Positions 16,665 through 24,846 of a stretch of 64,000 nt of DNA are shown piece by piece. The first letter of the stretch is position 1. Every line of letters begins with the position of its first letter. This DNA comes from Salegentibacter sp. (GTDB lineage Bacteria; Bacteroidota; Bacteroidia; Flavobacteriales; Flavobacteriaceae), in NCBI GenBank assembly GCA_024635795.1, contig JAGXIH010000017.1:124001-188000 (forward strand), written 5' to 3'. The notes beneath the pieces are model-generated. The model had not been told where the DNA came from and ran no database searches. It was given only the letters and a program-made list of their open reading frames with translations. Made by a program: the position numbers and the translations under genes.

Positions 16665-17357
16665 ATGAATGCGGTAGCCCATAAAAATCTAAAAAAAAAG
16701 AATTCTGTAAAAACTACTTATAAGGATTTCAGGAACTTCATAATAGATGAAGACCATCCCTGTATAATGGCGCAAACGGTGTTCAGCATGGATAAAGCTG
16801 AAATTCACAACTATGAAAATTTCGGATCTCTTAAAACTGCAAAAGAGATCTTAAAGGATCTCAAACAATACCTGGAGAATTACGACTTCACCTCCAATGA
16901 GTTTTACACTTTTATAGCGGTTTTCCCGGAGCAAAAGAATTTTTCTGAAGCGAAATTTGAAGAATTGCTCTGGAAACAATTACAATGCATCCATCAGGAA
17001 GATGACAAGGATTGGGACCCCGAGGTGAGTAAAGATCCGGAAAGTAAAAACTTCAGCTTTAGTATAGCCGGGAAATCATTTTATATCGTGGGACTTCATC
17101 CCAATAGTAGTAGAAAAGCAAGACAAAGTCCATATCCTGCAATTACCTTTAACCTGCATTGGCAGTTTGAAAAACTCAGGGAAATGGGGGCTTATCAGAA
17201 CGTACGGGACAAAATTCGGGAACGCGACATAGACCTACAGGGCAGCACAAACCCTATGCTCGAAGATTTTGGTGAAAGCAGTGAGGCCAGGCAATATAGT
17301 GGACGAAAAGTTGGAGAAGAATGGAAATGTCCGTTTCTTCACGGGAAAAATAAATAA
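16665..17357 (+). CDS. GntA/YqcI-YcgG family heme-dependent N-hydroxylase-like protein
   Basis: 230 residues of the YqcI/YcgG family. Visible conserved segments are DHPCIMAQTVFSMDKAEIHNYENFGS (about 30-55, broken here for length), FYIVGLHPNSSRKARQSPYP (about 142-161), the TFNLHWQFEKLR helix, and the C-terminal RKVGEEWKCPF. Characterised relatives (guanitoxin GntA, D-cycloserine DcsA) are heme enzymes that N-hydroxylate the guanidine group of arginine derivatives. No signal peptide, so cytosolic. It begins a three-gene operon: its TAA is directly followed by the ATG of the PaiB-like gene, and the DUF1989 gene overlaps that. The substrate is likely arginine or a guanidino compound, by inference from the family. 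Confidence 0.8.
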   Translation: MNAVAHKNLKKKNSVKTTYKDFRNFIIDEDHPCIMAQTVFSMDKAEIHNYENFGSLKTAKEILKDLKQYLENYDFTSNEFYTFIAVFPEQKNFSEAKFEELLWKQLQCIHQEDDKDWDPEVSKDPESKNFSFSIAGKSFYIVGLHPNSSRKARQSPYPAITFNLHWQFEKLREMGAYQNVRDKIRERDIDLQGSTNPMLEDFGESSEARQYSGRKVGEEWKCPFLHGKNK

Positions 17358-17981
17358 ATGTACCAGCCGAAAAAATACCAGAAGAAAGACTCCAACTACA
17401 TTTATAAATTTATACAGCAAAACCCATTCGCTACCCTTGTTCTTAATGGAGAACGATTTCTTGCAACTCATATTCCGGTTTTGGTGGAAGGTGATGCAGA
17501 AGATTTTAAACTCTACGGCCATATTGCCAACCATAACGAACAATTACAGCATCTTAAAGACGGTGCCGAAGTCTTACTGATCTTTCAGGGGGCTCACGGG
17601 TATGTTTCCTCATCCTGGTACAAGAAAAAGGATATTAGTACCTGGGATTATTCAGCGGTTCACGTGAATGCAAGGATTAGGATTCAATCTACTGAAGAGT
17701 TGGAACAGTCACTGGTTAACCTGGTTCATAAATTCGAGAAGGATCAGGAAAAACCCTTATACTATAAAGATATTCCTTCAGAAATAATTTCAGACCACCT
17801 CCCGCATATTACCGGTTTTTGGTGTGAACCTTTTAAAATTGAAGGGATAGCCAAACTCCATCAGGGTTACGATTCAGAAGACCTTAACCGAATTAGCAAA
17901 AAACTACAAAAACGGGCCGACCCTATGGATCCGGTTTTGGAAAAAAATATCAGATCTGAAAATGATACAAAAGATAGATAA
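17358..17981 (+). CDS. PaiB-like FMN-binding split-barrel protein
   Basis: 207 residues of the PaiB (FMN-binding negative transcriptional regulator) family, with a flavin split-barrel fold. Motifs: MYQPKKYQKKD at the N-terminus, NPFATLVLNGERFLATHIPV, YGHIANHNEQ, the FMN-contact run GAHGYVSSSWYKKKDISTWDY, and the C-terminal EGIAKLHQG (usual form K-L-S-Q). The family name comes from Bacillus PaiB, but many members probably act as flavin oxidoreductases. Sitting with no gap after a heme N-hydroxylase-like gene and overlapping a DUF1989 gene by 20 nt, a role as redox partner or enzyme in the same pathway is more attractive than a repressor; that is inference. Confidence 0.85.
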   Translation: MYQPKKYQKKDSNYIYKFIQQNPFATLVLNGERFLATHIPVLVEGDAEDFKLYGHIANHNEQLQHLKDGAEVLLIFQGAHGYVSSSWYKKKDISTWDYSAVHVNARIRIQSTEELEQSLVNLVHKFEKDQEKPLYYKDIPSEIISDHLPHITGFWCEPFKIEGIAKLHQGYDSEDLNRISKKLQKRADPMDPVLEKNIRSENDTKDR

Positions 17982-18543
17982 ACAAAGTGGAGCAGCCTTT
18001 ACCCTGAAAAAGGGGCAGAAATTAAAGGTGATCAGCCCGGAAGCCGAACAGGTAAGCGATATGGTATTGTTTAATGCTCACGACATCCGGGAGAAGTTAT
18101 CATCAGGGAAAACCCTTGATTTCGAGGAGACTATCCTTATTACAAAAGGAAATTTTTTATGGAGTAACCGAAGTCAAAAATTGATGGGAATCCTGGAAGA
18201 CACCAATGGGCGCAATGATTTCTTGCTGGCACCTTGTAGTCCGGAGACCTTTGAGATAATGTATGATTATAAGGGTTACCACCCCAGTTGTTTTGAAAAT
18301 CTCTACAGCAACCTGGAGGAATTTGGCATCGGGCCAGATGATGTCCCCACGGCCTTCAATATCTTTATGAATGTGCAATTTGACAACGAAGGAAACTTAA
18401 GTGTAGACCCTCCGCTTAATAAAGCAGGGGATTATTTACTTTTTGAAGCTAAAACAGATCTTATCGTTGGCCTCACCGCCTGCTCTGCGGAAGACAGCAA
18501 TAATGGCAGCTTCAAACCTATTCATTTTGAGATTATCGATTAA
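17962..18543 (+). CDS. DUF1989 (urea carboxylase-associated/carboxyguanidine deiminase-like) protein
   Basis: 193 residues of the DUF1989 family. Recognisable parts are EQVSDMVLFNAHD, the CSPETFEIMYDY and YHPSCFENL segments with conserved Cys and His, FNIFMNVQFDNEGNL with DPPLNKAGDYLLFEAKTDL, and the LTACSAEDSN end. Known DUF1989 proteins include the two subunits of carboxyguanidine deiminase in guanidine degradation. No urea carboxylase or allophanate hydrolase gene is present here, so a standard guanidine carboxylase pathway is not encoded locally. It overlaps the PaiB-like gene by 20 nt and meets terC tail-to-tail (4-nt overlap). It probably hydrolyses a guanidine or hydroxyguanidine product of the first enzyme (inference). 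Confidence 0.8.
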   Translation: MIQKIDKQSGAAFTLKKGQKLKVISPEAEQVSDMVLFNAHDIREKLSSGKTLDFEETILITKGNFLWSNRSQKLMGILEDTNGRNDFLLAPCSPETFEIMYDYKGYHPSCFENLYSNLEEFGIGPDDVPTAFNIFMNVQFDNEGNLSVDPPLNKAGDYLLFEAKTDLIVGLTACSAEDSNNGSFKPIHFEIID

Positions 18544-19262
18544 GCCTCTACGGGTTCCTTCTTTTTCTTTCTGAAGCGCATATTGAGCATTTCTATAGCC
18601 AGAGAAAAGAAAACAGAGAAGTAGATATATCCCTTAGGCACATGATAGTGCAATCCTTCAACGAGCAACATCACCCCAATAAGGATCAAAAATGACAGTG
18701 CGAGAATTTGAATGGTTGGATGATTATTTACAAACTCACTCACCACTTTGGCAAATACCATCATCACGATTATGGCGATGGTTATAGCAATAATCATTAG
18801 AAGAACAACATCGGTTAATCCAATGGCGGTTAAAATAGAATCGAAAGAAAAAACAAGGTCCAACAATACTATTTGTACAATAGCATAACCAAAGGAATTT
18901 ACACTTTTCACCTTTGTGGTTTCCTCGTGGCCTTCTACTTTTTCATGTATTTCCAGGGTGCTCTTCACCAGCAGAAAAATTCCTCCGGCTACCAGGATAA
19001 TGTCTTTCCAGCTCAATTCGAAATCCATGTATTCCAGCACCGGCTCTGTTAGGCCAATGATCCAGGTAATACTTAGCAGTAGTAATATCCGCATGATAAG
19101 CGCGATTGAAAGCCCACCAATTCTCGCTTTCTTTTGCTGATCTTTAGGCAATCTACCCGCAACAATTGATATAAAAATAATGTTATCTATACCCAGCACG
19201 ATTTCCATAAAAGTAAGAGTGAGTAAAGCGATCCAGGTATCTGGCTGAAGAAAAATTTCCAT
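18540..19262 (-). CDS. terC: TerC family integral membrane protein
   Basis: 240 residues with seven or so TM helices. The TerC signatures are LTFMEIVLGIDNIIFISI (first acidic pair) and VLLDLVFSFDSILTAIGL (second), the charged membrane residues proposed to bind metal. TerC/Alx-type proteins are linked to manganese export, pH response and tellurite resistance. There are no other ter genes here, so a general metal homeostasis role is more likely. It is transcribed alone, against the DUF1989 gene. Confidence 0.92.
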   Translation of the reverse strand: MEIFLQPDTWIALLTLTFMEIVLGIDNIIFISIVAGRLPKDQQKKARIGGLSIALIMRILLLLSITWIIGLTEPVLEYMDFELSWKDIILVAGGIFLLVKSTLEIHEKVEGHEETTKVKSVNSFGYAIVQIVLLDLVFSFDSILTAIGLTDVVLLMIIAITIAIIVMMVFAKVVSEFVNNHPTIQILALSFLILIGVMLLVEGLHYHVPKGYIYFSVFFSLAIEMLNMRFRKKKKEPVEA

Positions 19263-19353
19263 TGGATTGTTTATTGGTTAGGTAAAACAAGATTAAAAAT
19301 AGAAAAAATCTCTTCTCTCTCTTTAGTTTTCACAACTCCTTACTAAATAAAAA

Positions 19354-19375
19354 GGCCATTCTTTTACGAATGGCC
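19354..19375 (-). terminator. Terminator of clpX
   Basis: An 8-bp perfect stem GGCCATTC / GAATGGCC with a 6-nt loop, followed on the - strand by TTTTTATTTAG, lies 28 nt beyond the clpX stop. Confidence 0.88.
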
Positions 19376-19402
19376 AATTAAAATATATAATTAGATGTCT
19401 TG

Positions 19403-20635
19403 TTAGGAGACTGCTTTTAGCTTCTTTATAGTAGATTTATTGAGCTTATCTTCAGCATAATCCCGGTCCACTACAAGTTTTGTTTGGTTACTCTCAGGCA
19501 TATCGAACATCGCATCGGTAAGTATCGCCTCACAGAGTGAACGCAGTCCCCGTGCCCCAAGTTTGTATTCAACAGCTTTCCCTACGATAAAATCCAATGC
19601 TTCTTCAGTCATATCAAATTCGATATCGTCCATCTCGAAGAGTTTCTGATATTGCTTTACAATGGCATTCTTAGGCTCGGTAAGTATCGCTCTAAGAGTT
19701 TTCTTATCAAGTGGATTCATATAGGTTAAGGCCGGTAGCCTTCCGATGATTTCAGGGATAAGACCAAAGTCTTTTAAATCCTTCGGAATTATATATTTCA
19801 GCAAGTTCGTGCGTTCTATCTGGTCATCACCTTTTGAAGCGCTAAAACCAACAGCCTGCATATTCAACCGCTTGCTGATGTTTCTCTCGATCCCATCAAA
19901 AGCCCCACCTGCTATAAACAGAATGTTTTCGGTATCTACCTCAACAAATTTCTGATCGGGGTGCTTACGACCTCCTTTTGGTGGTACATTTACTGTAGTT
20001 CCCTCCAGTAATTTAAGTAAAGCCTGCTGAACTCCCTCTCCCGAAACATCCCGGGTAATTGACGGATTATCGCTTTTTCTGGCAATCTTATCTATTTCAT
20101 CAATAAATACAATTCCGCGTTGTGCTTTCTCTACATTATAATCGGCCGCCTGAAGCAATCTGGTTAAGATACCTTCTACATCTTCTCCCACATAACCGGC
20201 TTCGGTAAGTACGGTAGCATCAACGATTGCCAGGGGCACATTAAGCATTTTCGCGATGGTTTTTGCAATAAGGGTTTTCCCGGTTCCGGTTTCCCCAACC
20301 ATAATGATGTTACTCTTCTGAATCTCTACATCGTCATCAGATTTTGGTTGTAACAAACGTTTATAGTGGTTATAAACCGCTACAGACATAACTTTCTTGG
20401 TAGCTTCCTGTCCAATCACATATTCATCCAAAAAAGACTTGATCTTTTTTGGTTTGCTTAACATCAAATCTGAAGAAAGCTCGCGAGCCTCCCCCTGTTT
20501 TAATTCTTCCAGGACGATGCCATGAGCCTGCTCAATACAGCGGTCACAAATATGAGCATCCAGTCCTGCGATGAGCAAATTGGTTTCAGGTTTTTTTCTT
20601 CCACAAAAGGAACATTCTAATTCTTCTTTCGCCAT
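19403..20635 (-). CDS. clpX: ATP-dependent Clp protease ATP-binding subunit ClpX
   Basis: 410 residues, the usual ClpX length. An N-terminal four-cysteine zinc domain (CSFC...CDRC, residues 9-36), Walker A GETGTGKT, Walker B IVFIDEID, the GYVGEDV pore loop, [10 protein letters not shown] (RKH loop) and AVGFSASK (IGF-type loop that docks to ClpP) are all present. It unfolds substrates and feeds them to ClpP. It lies 36 nt downstream of clpP, giving the order tig-clpP-clpX, and ends at the hairpin at 19354-19375. Confidence 0.97.
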   Translation of the reverse strand: MAKEELECSFCGRKKPETNLLIAGLDAHICDRCIEQAHGIVLEELKQGEARELSSDLMLSKPKKIKSFLDEYVIGQEATKKVMSVAVYNHYKRLLQPKSDDDVEIQKSNIIMVGETGTGKTLIAKTIAKMLNVPLAIVDATVLTEAGYVGEDVEGILTRLLQAADYNVEKAQRGIVFIDEIDKIARKSDNPSITRDVSGEGVQQALLKLLEGTTVNVPPKGGRKHPDQKFVEVDTENILFIAGGAFDGIERNISKRLNMQAVGFSASKGDDQIERTNLLKYIIPKDLKDFGLIPEIIGRLPALTYMNPLDKKTLRAILTEPKNAIVKQYQKLFEMDDIEFDMTEEALDFIVGKAVEYKLGARGLRSLCEAILTDAMFDMPESNQTKLVVDRDYAEDKLNKSTIKKLKAVS

Positions 20636-20671
20636 TTCGTTTAATTTAGCGCAAACTCAGGTTTGCTTAAA

Positions 20672-21352
20672 TTATTTTCCTTCTCTCGTTAGTATTTCGT
20701 CTATCATACCATATTCCAGCGCTTTTTCAGCTTTCATCCAGTAATCACGGTCACTATCTTCTTCGATCTTCTCGTAGGTTTGCCCAGAGTGCTTAGCAAT
20801 AATCTGGTATAATTCCTTTTTAAGGGTTAAGATCTCTCTTGCTGTAATCTCAATATCACTGGCCTGGCCCTGGGCGCCCCCAAGCGGCTGGTGTATCATC
20901 ACCCTTGAATGCGGCAAGCCGCTTCGTTTACCATTTTCTCCGGCACATAACAGTACCGCTCCCATAGAAGCTGCCATCCCGGTGCAAATTGTTGCTACAT
21001 CGGGCTTGATAAATTGCATGGTATCGTAAATTCCAAGTCCGGCGTAAACACTTCCCCCCGGGGAATTGATATATATCTGAATATCCTTGGAAGCATCTGT
21101 ACTTTCCAAAAACAACATCTGTGCCTGTACAATATTAGCCACCTGGTCGCTTATTCCGGTTCCTAAAAATATAATGCGATCCATCATAAGGCGGGAAAAA
21201 ACGTCCATAGCAACAGCATTCATTTGGCGCTCCTCAATAATATTGGGAGTCATCCCTAAAGGATTCATGCTGCCAACGATCTTACCGTAATAATTACTGT
21301 TTATGCCGTGGTGTTTGGTGGCGTATTTTTCAAATTCTTTTGCGTAGTCCAT
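20672..21352 (-). CDS. clpP: ATP-dependent Clp protease proteolytic subunit ClpP
   Basis: 226 residues. The serine protease triad is visible: Ser129 in GMAASMGA, His154 in VMIHQPLGG and Asp near 199 in [10 protein letters not shown]. It has a rather long N-terminal extension (about 30 residues before the conserved core), common in Bacteroidota and possibly a cleaved propeptide. It forms the tetradecameric protease with ClpX and is the middle gene of tig-clpP-clpX. A hairpin at 21402-21431 separates it from tig, so attenuation or a separate promoter is possible. Confidence 0.96.
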   Translation of the reverse strand: MDYAKEFEKYATKHHGINSNYYGKIVGSMNPLGMTPNIIEERQMNAVAMDVFSRLMMDRIIFLGTGISDQVANIVQAQMLFLESTDASKDIQIYINSPGGSVYAGLGIYDTMQFIKPDVATICTGMAASMGAVLLCAGENGKRSGLPHSRVMIHQPLGGAQGQASDIEITAREILTLKKELYQIIAKHSGQTYEKIEEDSDRDYWMKAEKALEYGMIDEILTREGK

Positions 21353-21401
21353 TAAAATGCTTTTTTTCTCGTGTTAAAAAGAAGGGTCTTCTAAACCCAA
21401 A

Positions 21402-21431
21402 AAGGCGTTATCCCAAACGGTTTAACGCCTT
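21402..21431 (-). terminator. Hairpin between tig and clpP
   Basis: The stem AAGGCGTTA / TAACGCCTT is 9 bp with a 12-nt loop. On the - strand it is followed by TTT, then GGGTTTAG. It could terminate or attenuate tig transcripts before clpP, 50 nt further on. Confidence 0.65.
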
Positions 21432-21459
21432 AAAGATAGGTATAAAATTCTGAAATTTC

Positions 21460-22785
21460 TTATTGATAAATCTCTTTCACGAATTCATCATAAGTCACTT
21501 CTTTCTCTTCAAATTTCATATTTTCTTTATAGAAATCAAGAAGTTTTTCATTCATCAATTGCTCAGATAAACGCTTAACTTCATCCTCATTTGAAAGGAT
21601 TCTTGAAGCGATATCATCAAGTTCTTTTTCTGAAGGGTTCATCTGGCCAAATTGTGCCATTTGCTCTTTGATCTTTTCGTGAGAAAAAGCCTTTAGGTCT
21701 TCAAAGTTAACCTCAAGCTTATTATCATTTATGATTTTCCCTTCAATTAACTGGTAACGTAAGCCTTTTTCACTTTTTTCATATTCTTCTACAGCTTCCT
21801 CTTCTGTAAGTGGTTTTTCACCTACTGTGCGGATCCATTTTTGAAGAAATTCCTTAGGAAGTTCAAATTGCGTGTTTTCGATCAGAGTCTCGGTCACATC
21901 ATTCATCAATTGCTGATCACTCTGCTGCTTAAATTGCTTGGCAGCGTCTTCCTTGATCTTATCCTTAAGTTCGGTTACCGATTTCACCTTGTCTTTTCCG
22001 AAGAGCTTATCAAAAAGTTCCTGGTCAAGATCGGCCAGTTCTCTTTTGTTTACTTCAGCAATGGTGAATTCAACTTCAATATCAAGGTCGTGAGCTTTAT
22101 CGTGTTCGATTCCAAGAAGGTCAATTAATTGATGATCGTCCTTGAAAAGATTCTTGGTTTTTAGCTTTATGGTATCGCCAACCTTAGCGCCCATAAATTT
22201 ATCAAGATTCTTTTTCCCGTTGATCTTTTCCAGTTCTACTGAAGACTCCTTCTCAATTCCTTCCTCTTCATTTTTGAAAGTTCCGGCAACGATATCCTTC
22301 TCATCATCTACAACATCTTTTGAAATCAGTTTCCCGTATTGCTTCTGCATCGATTCAAGCTGGGTGTTAACCATCTTTTCATCGGCAACAATATTATATT
22401 TGGTAACCGGCTTTTCAAGATCAAGATTCACCTCAAATTCCGGGGCAAGACCAAGTTCAAATTCAAAGCTGTATTCCTCTTTATTCCAATCGAAGTCTTC
22501 CTGCTCTTTTGGGATAGGGTTCCCTAAAACATCAAGTTTTTCTTCGGTAAGGTATTTATTAAGGGCGTCCTGCAGAAGTTTGTTAACTTCATCTACCAAA
22601 ACTGCCTGTCCGTATTGTTTTTTCACCATACCCATTGGCACGTGGCCTTTTCTAAAACCGGGTATGTTAGCGTTTTTACGGTAATCTTTCAATATCTTCT
22701 CTACCTTTGGGGCATAGTCTTCCTTTGCGATATCAACTTTTACTACCGCATTAAGCTCATCAATATTCTCTCTGGTAATATTCAT
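21460..22785 (-). CDS. tig: Trigger factor
   Basis: 441 residues, the usual size. The ribosome-binding loop PGFRKGHVPMGMV is complete (residues about 41-53). A central PPIase-like region (about 150-245) is divergent, as is common in Bacteroidota, and a helical C-terminal chaperone domain follows. It binds nascent chains at the ribosome exit. It is the first gene of tig-clpP-clpX, with a well-formed promoter at 22812-22841. Confidence 0.93.
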   Translation of the reverse strand: MNITRENIDELNAVVKVDIAKEDYAPKVEKILKDYRKNANIPGFRKGHVPMGMVKKQYGQAVLVDEVNKLLQDALNKYLTEEKLDVLGNPIPKEQEDFDWNKEEYSFEFELGLAPEFEVNLDLEKPVTKYNIVADEKMVNTQLESMQKQYGKLISKDVVDDEKDIVAGTFKNEEEGIEKESSVELEKINGKKNLDKFMGAKVGDTIKLKTKNLFKDDHQLIDLLGIEHDKAHDLDIEVEFTIAEVNKRELADLDQELFDKLFGKDKVKSVTELKDKIKEDAAKQFKQQSDQQLMNDVTETLIENTQFELPKEFLQKWIRTVGEKPLTEEEAVEEYEKSEKGLRYQLIEGKIINDNKLEVNFEDLKAFSHEKIKEQMAQFGQMNPSEKELDDIASRILSNEDEVKRLSEQLMNEKLLDFYKENMKFEEKEVTYDEFVKEIYQ

Positions 22786-22811
22786 CTTGACTTGTTATAA
22801 AAATTGGAGTG

Positions 22812-22841
22812 CAAAATTACACTTTTTTCCCAAGCCCGCAA
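22812..22841 (-). promoter_or_regulatory. tig: Promoter of tig (TTG, 19 nt, TAATTTTG)
   Basis: On the - strand, TAATTTTG (22812-22819) is preceded by TTG (22839-22841) at exactly 19 nt. It lies 26 nt before the tig ATG and fits the Bacteroidota consensus. Confidence 0.8.
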
Positions 22842-22871
22842 AGTTTCAATTTATTGAATTTCAGCCTTCTT

Positions 22872-23213
22872 CTAATCTTTTCCGAGAAGAGAAAACAGTA
22901 TGGATTGAAAGATCGATAAAAGCAGACTAAAAAGAAGAGCGATAAGAAAACCATTCACCTCAAATCCACTCACAAAGGCATCGGCAAGAAGAATGATGAT
23001 TGCATTTATCACCAGTAGGAACAATCCCAGGGTCAGTATAGTTACCGGAAGTGTAAGAAGCACTAAAATTGGCTTAACCAGCAGATTTAGTATTGCCAGG
23101 ACAATGGCAACAATTATGGCGGTTACATAACCGGCCACCTCAACGCCGGGAAGAAATTTAGCCAGCACAACAACGGCCAGCGCGGTAAGTAAAATTCTTA
23201 AAATGAAGTTCAT
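22872..23213 (-). CDS. Phage holin family (four-TM) small membrane protein
   Basis: 113 residues, almost entirely hydrophobic, with four TM helices and the family pattern LPGVEVAGYVTAIIVAIVLA and LNLLVKPILVLLTLPVTILT. It belongs to the mycobacterial 4-TM/phage holin family IV superfamily, which is widespread in chromosomes without phage. No phage gene is nearby, so a lytic role is unlikely. It stands alone between tig and a terminator. Confidence 0.85.
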   Translation of the reverse strand: MNFILRILLTALAVVVLAKFLPGVEVAGYVTAIIVAIVLAILNLLVKPILVLLTLPVTILTLGLFLLVINAIIILLADAFVSGFEVNGFLIALLFSLLLSIFQSILFSLLGKD

Positions 23214-23245
23214 AGCTTATGGTGTTAGTAGTACAAATATGCAAA

Positions 23246-23268
23246 AAACGCCGGAATATCCGGCGTTT
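23246..23268 (-). terminator. Terminator of the FadL/SGNH gene pair
   Basis: The 9-bp stem AAACGCCGG / CCGGCGTTT with loop AATAT is followed by TTTTTTG on the - strand, 27 nt after the SGNH gene stop. Confidence 0.92.
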
Positions 23269-23295
23269 AATCAAAATTGAAGAAAGTGAAATTTT

Positions 23296-24837
23296 TTAAT
23301 TCACCTCGTTATTAAGAGTAATTGTAGGATAGTTCCCAATATTAACTCCCGGCACAGAAGCACTATATGTAATGTTAATCTCTTTAATCAACTCGTTTGC
23401 TACAATAGCATAACCACGGGGCGTTAAATGAATCCCGTCTAAGGAGAAAGCTCCACCACTAGCAAAAGTTGAAGTTACGGTACCCGCATCAAAGTTGTAT
23501 CCATTTTGAGCAATATCGGTTAGCAAGGAATTTGCATCCAGCAATGCCAACCCATTTGCATCTGCAATGTCAGAAATAGCCTGGTTATAAGCAGTTGTTG
23601 CTTCTTTAATTAATTCTTGCTCTGTAATTGTCAAAACATGCTCATCTCCTAGAGGTACAGAAACCCCATTAACCATATTTGGGTTGTCCCCTACAGTAGT
23701 TCCCAAAAACCCTGCGCTGGTTAAAGGAATTAAATCTGAATCTGTCCCCTGTCTTAGTTGCCCTAAAAGAGAAGCTGTTTGCGCATCTAAATTAAAGGGA
23801 GCTGCCTGTATTGTTTCGGCAATATCAGTTAGGTCCTCATCCACCAATGTCACATAGTTTTGACCTTCAGTAAAATTCAATTGTCTAAAAGCTGCCTCAT
23901 CTGCAGTTATTACACCCATTTGAACTAAACCAGGAAGTATTTGAGTGTTATAGGCCGCAAATTGATTATTTAAAGCTTCAGCTGTCGTGGCGTCCAAAGG
24001 AATCGCATTAATAGGTACAGTTGTAAAATAAGGCACAGAAGTTACATCTGGTATATTAACCAAAACTCCGCCTGTAGCAGTACTGGTTAAAGTCTCAACG
24101 ATTCCGGAATAAACCGAATGAAAAACGTTAGGATCGGTAATATCGTTTGGTCCATAGGTAGAAGGAACGGTGTTATTGGTTTGATCTTCCCCGGTTCCTC
24201 CTGAAGTCGCATAACCAAGCACATCGTTATTTCCTATCCAAAGTGAGAAAAAAGTTGGGTTTAACATCATAGCATCTTCCACTACCGTTGTTGAAGCAGA
24301 AGTGGCGAAACGCGCAAAATAAGGATTAGCCATACCGGCAGGTACGCCTTCAGCATTGCCATATCCCTGCGCTACCAAATGGTAACTTTTGGCACCGGGC
24401 ACTCCCATATTTCTAAATGGTCCATCCAGGGTATTTAAAACTTCGGTAGTAGGTTGACTTCCGGTATAGCGGGCAGGCCCTGGTTCTCCATTAGCGCCTA
24501 CTGCTAAAACGAATCGGTTTTCAGCAATTACAGTTCCGCCAAATAATAGCCCGCCTGTATTATCACTAACATAAGGAATGGTAAAATCATTGGTTTCCTG
24601 AGTTAACGCAAATTGCTGCGCCATGATATTAGGATAGGAATTTTCCTGACCGGTAATATACAAAGCTCCATCGGCATAACCCGCAGTTAAGGAATTACCC
24701 AATGCTACGTAACTTGAGAAATCGGCTTCTCCATTGCTGTAAGTACCCAGTTCATCTACCGGGGTATCGAATTCTGGTTCACAGGACAAAACTCCTGCGG
24801 CTAGTAATACTGCTATATATCTATAATATTTTTTCAT
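23296..24837 (-). CDS. SGNH/GDSL-hydrolase lipoprotein
   Basis: 513 residues from the ATG at 24837 (a TTG three codons earlier directly follows the upstream stop and is less likely). A lipoprotein signal ends VLSC (Cys about 19). The SGNH blocks are visible: ALGNSLTAGYADG (nucleophile Ser), GNNDVLGYA (Asn block), and DGIHLTPRGYAI (Asp/His). It is therefore a membrane-anchored esterase or lipase. It starts 9 nt after the FadL-type porin gene, suggesting hydrolysis of a lipid ester and uptake of the released hydrophobic product. The substrate is unknown. Confidence 0.85.
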   Translation of the reverse strand: MKKYYRYIAVLLAAGVLSCEPEFDTPVDELGTYSNGEADFSSYVALGNSLTAGYADGALYITGQENSYPNIMAQQFALTQETNDFTIPYVSDNTGGLLFGGTVIAENRFVLAVGANGEPGPARYTGSQPTTEVLNTLDGPFRNMGVPGAKSYHLVAQGYGNAEGVPAGMANPYFARFATSASTTVVEDAMMLNPTFFSLWIGNNDVLGYATSGGTGEDQTNNTVPSTYGPNDITDPNVFHSVYSGIVETLTSTATGGVLVNIPDVTSVPYFTTVPINAIPLDATTAEALNNQFAAYNTQILPGLVQMGVITADEAAFRQLNFTEGQNYVTLVDEDLTDIAETIQAAPFNLDAQTASLLGQLRQGTDSDLIPLTSAGFLGTTVGDNPNMVNGVSVPLGDEHVLTITEQELIKEATTAYNQAISDIADANGLALLDANSLLTDIAQNGYNFDAGTVTSTFASGGAFSLDGIHLTPRGYAIVANELIKEINITYSASVPGVNIGNYPTITLNNEVN

Positions 24838-24846
24838 GTTCTTCAA

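Noticed and set aside
17358-17981. PaiB-like protein as a transcriptional repressor
   Set aside because: It has no visible DNA-binding domain and is embedded in an enzyme operon; the family name is historical.
18540-19262. TerC as part of a tellurite/ter stress operon
   Set aside because: No TerD, TerB or TerZ homologue is present; the gene stands alone.
22142-22684. A 180-codon + strand open frame opposite trigger factor
   Set aside because: It lies wholly within tig on the other strand, has a Ser/Phe-rich shadow composition, no homology that I recognise and no promoter.
22872-23213. Holin as a sign of a prophage
   Set aside because: No other phage gene is in the neighbourhood and this small four-TM family is common in ordinary chromosomes.
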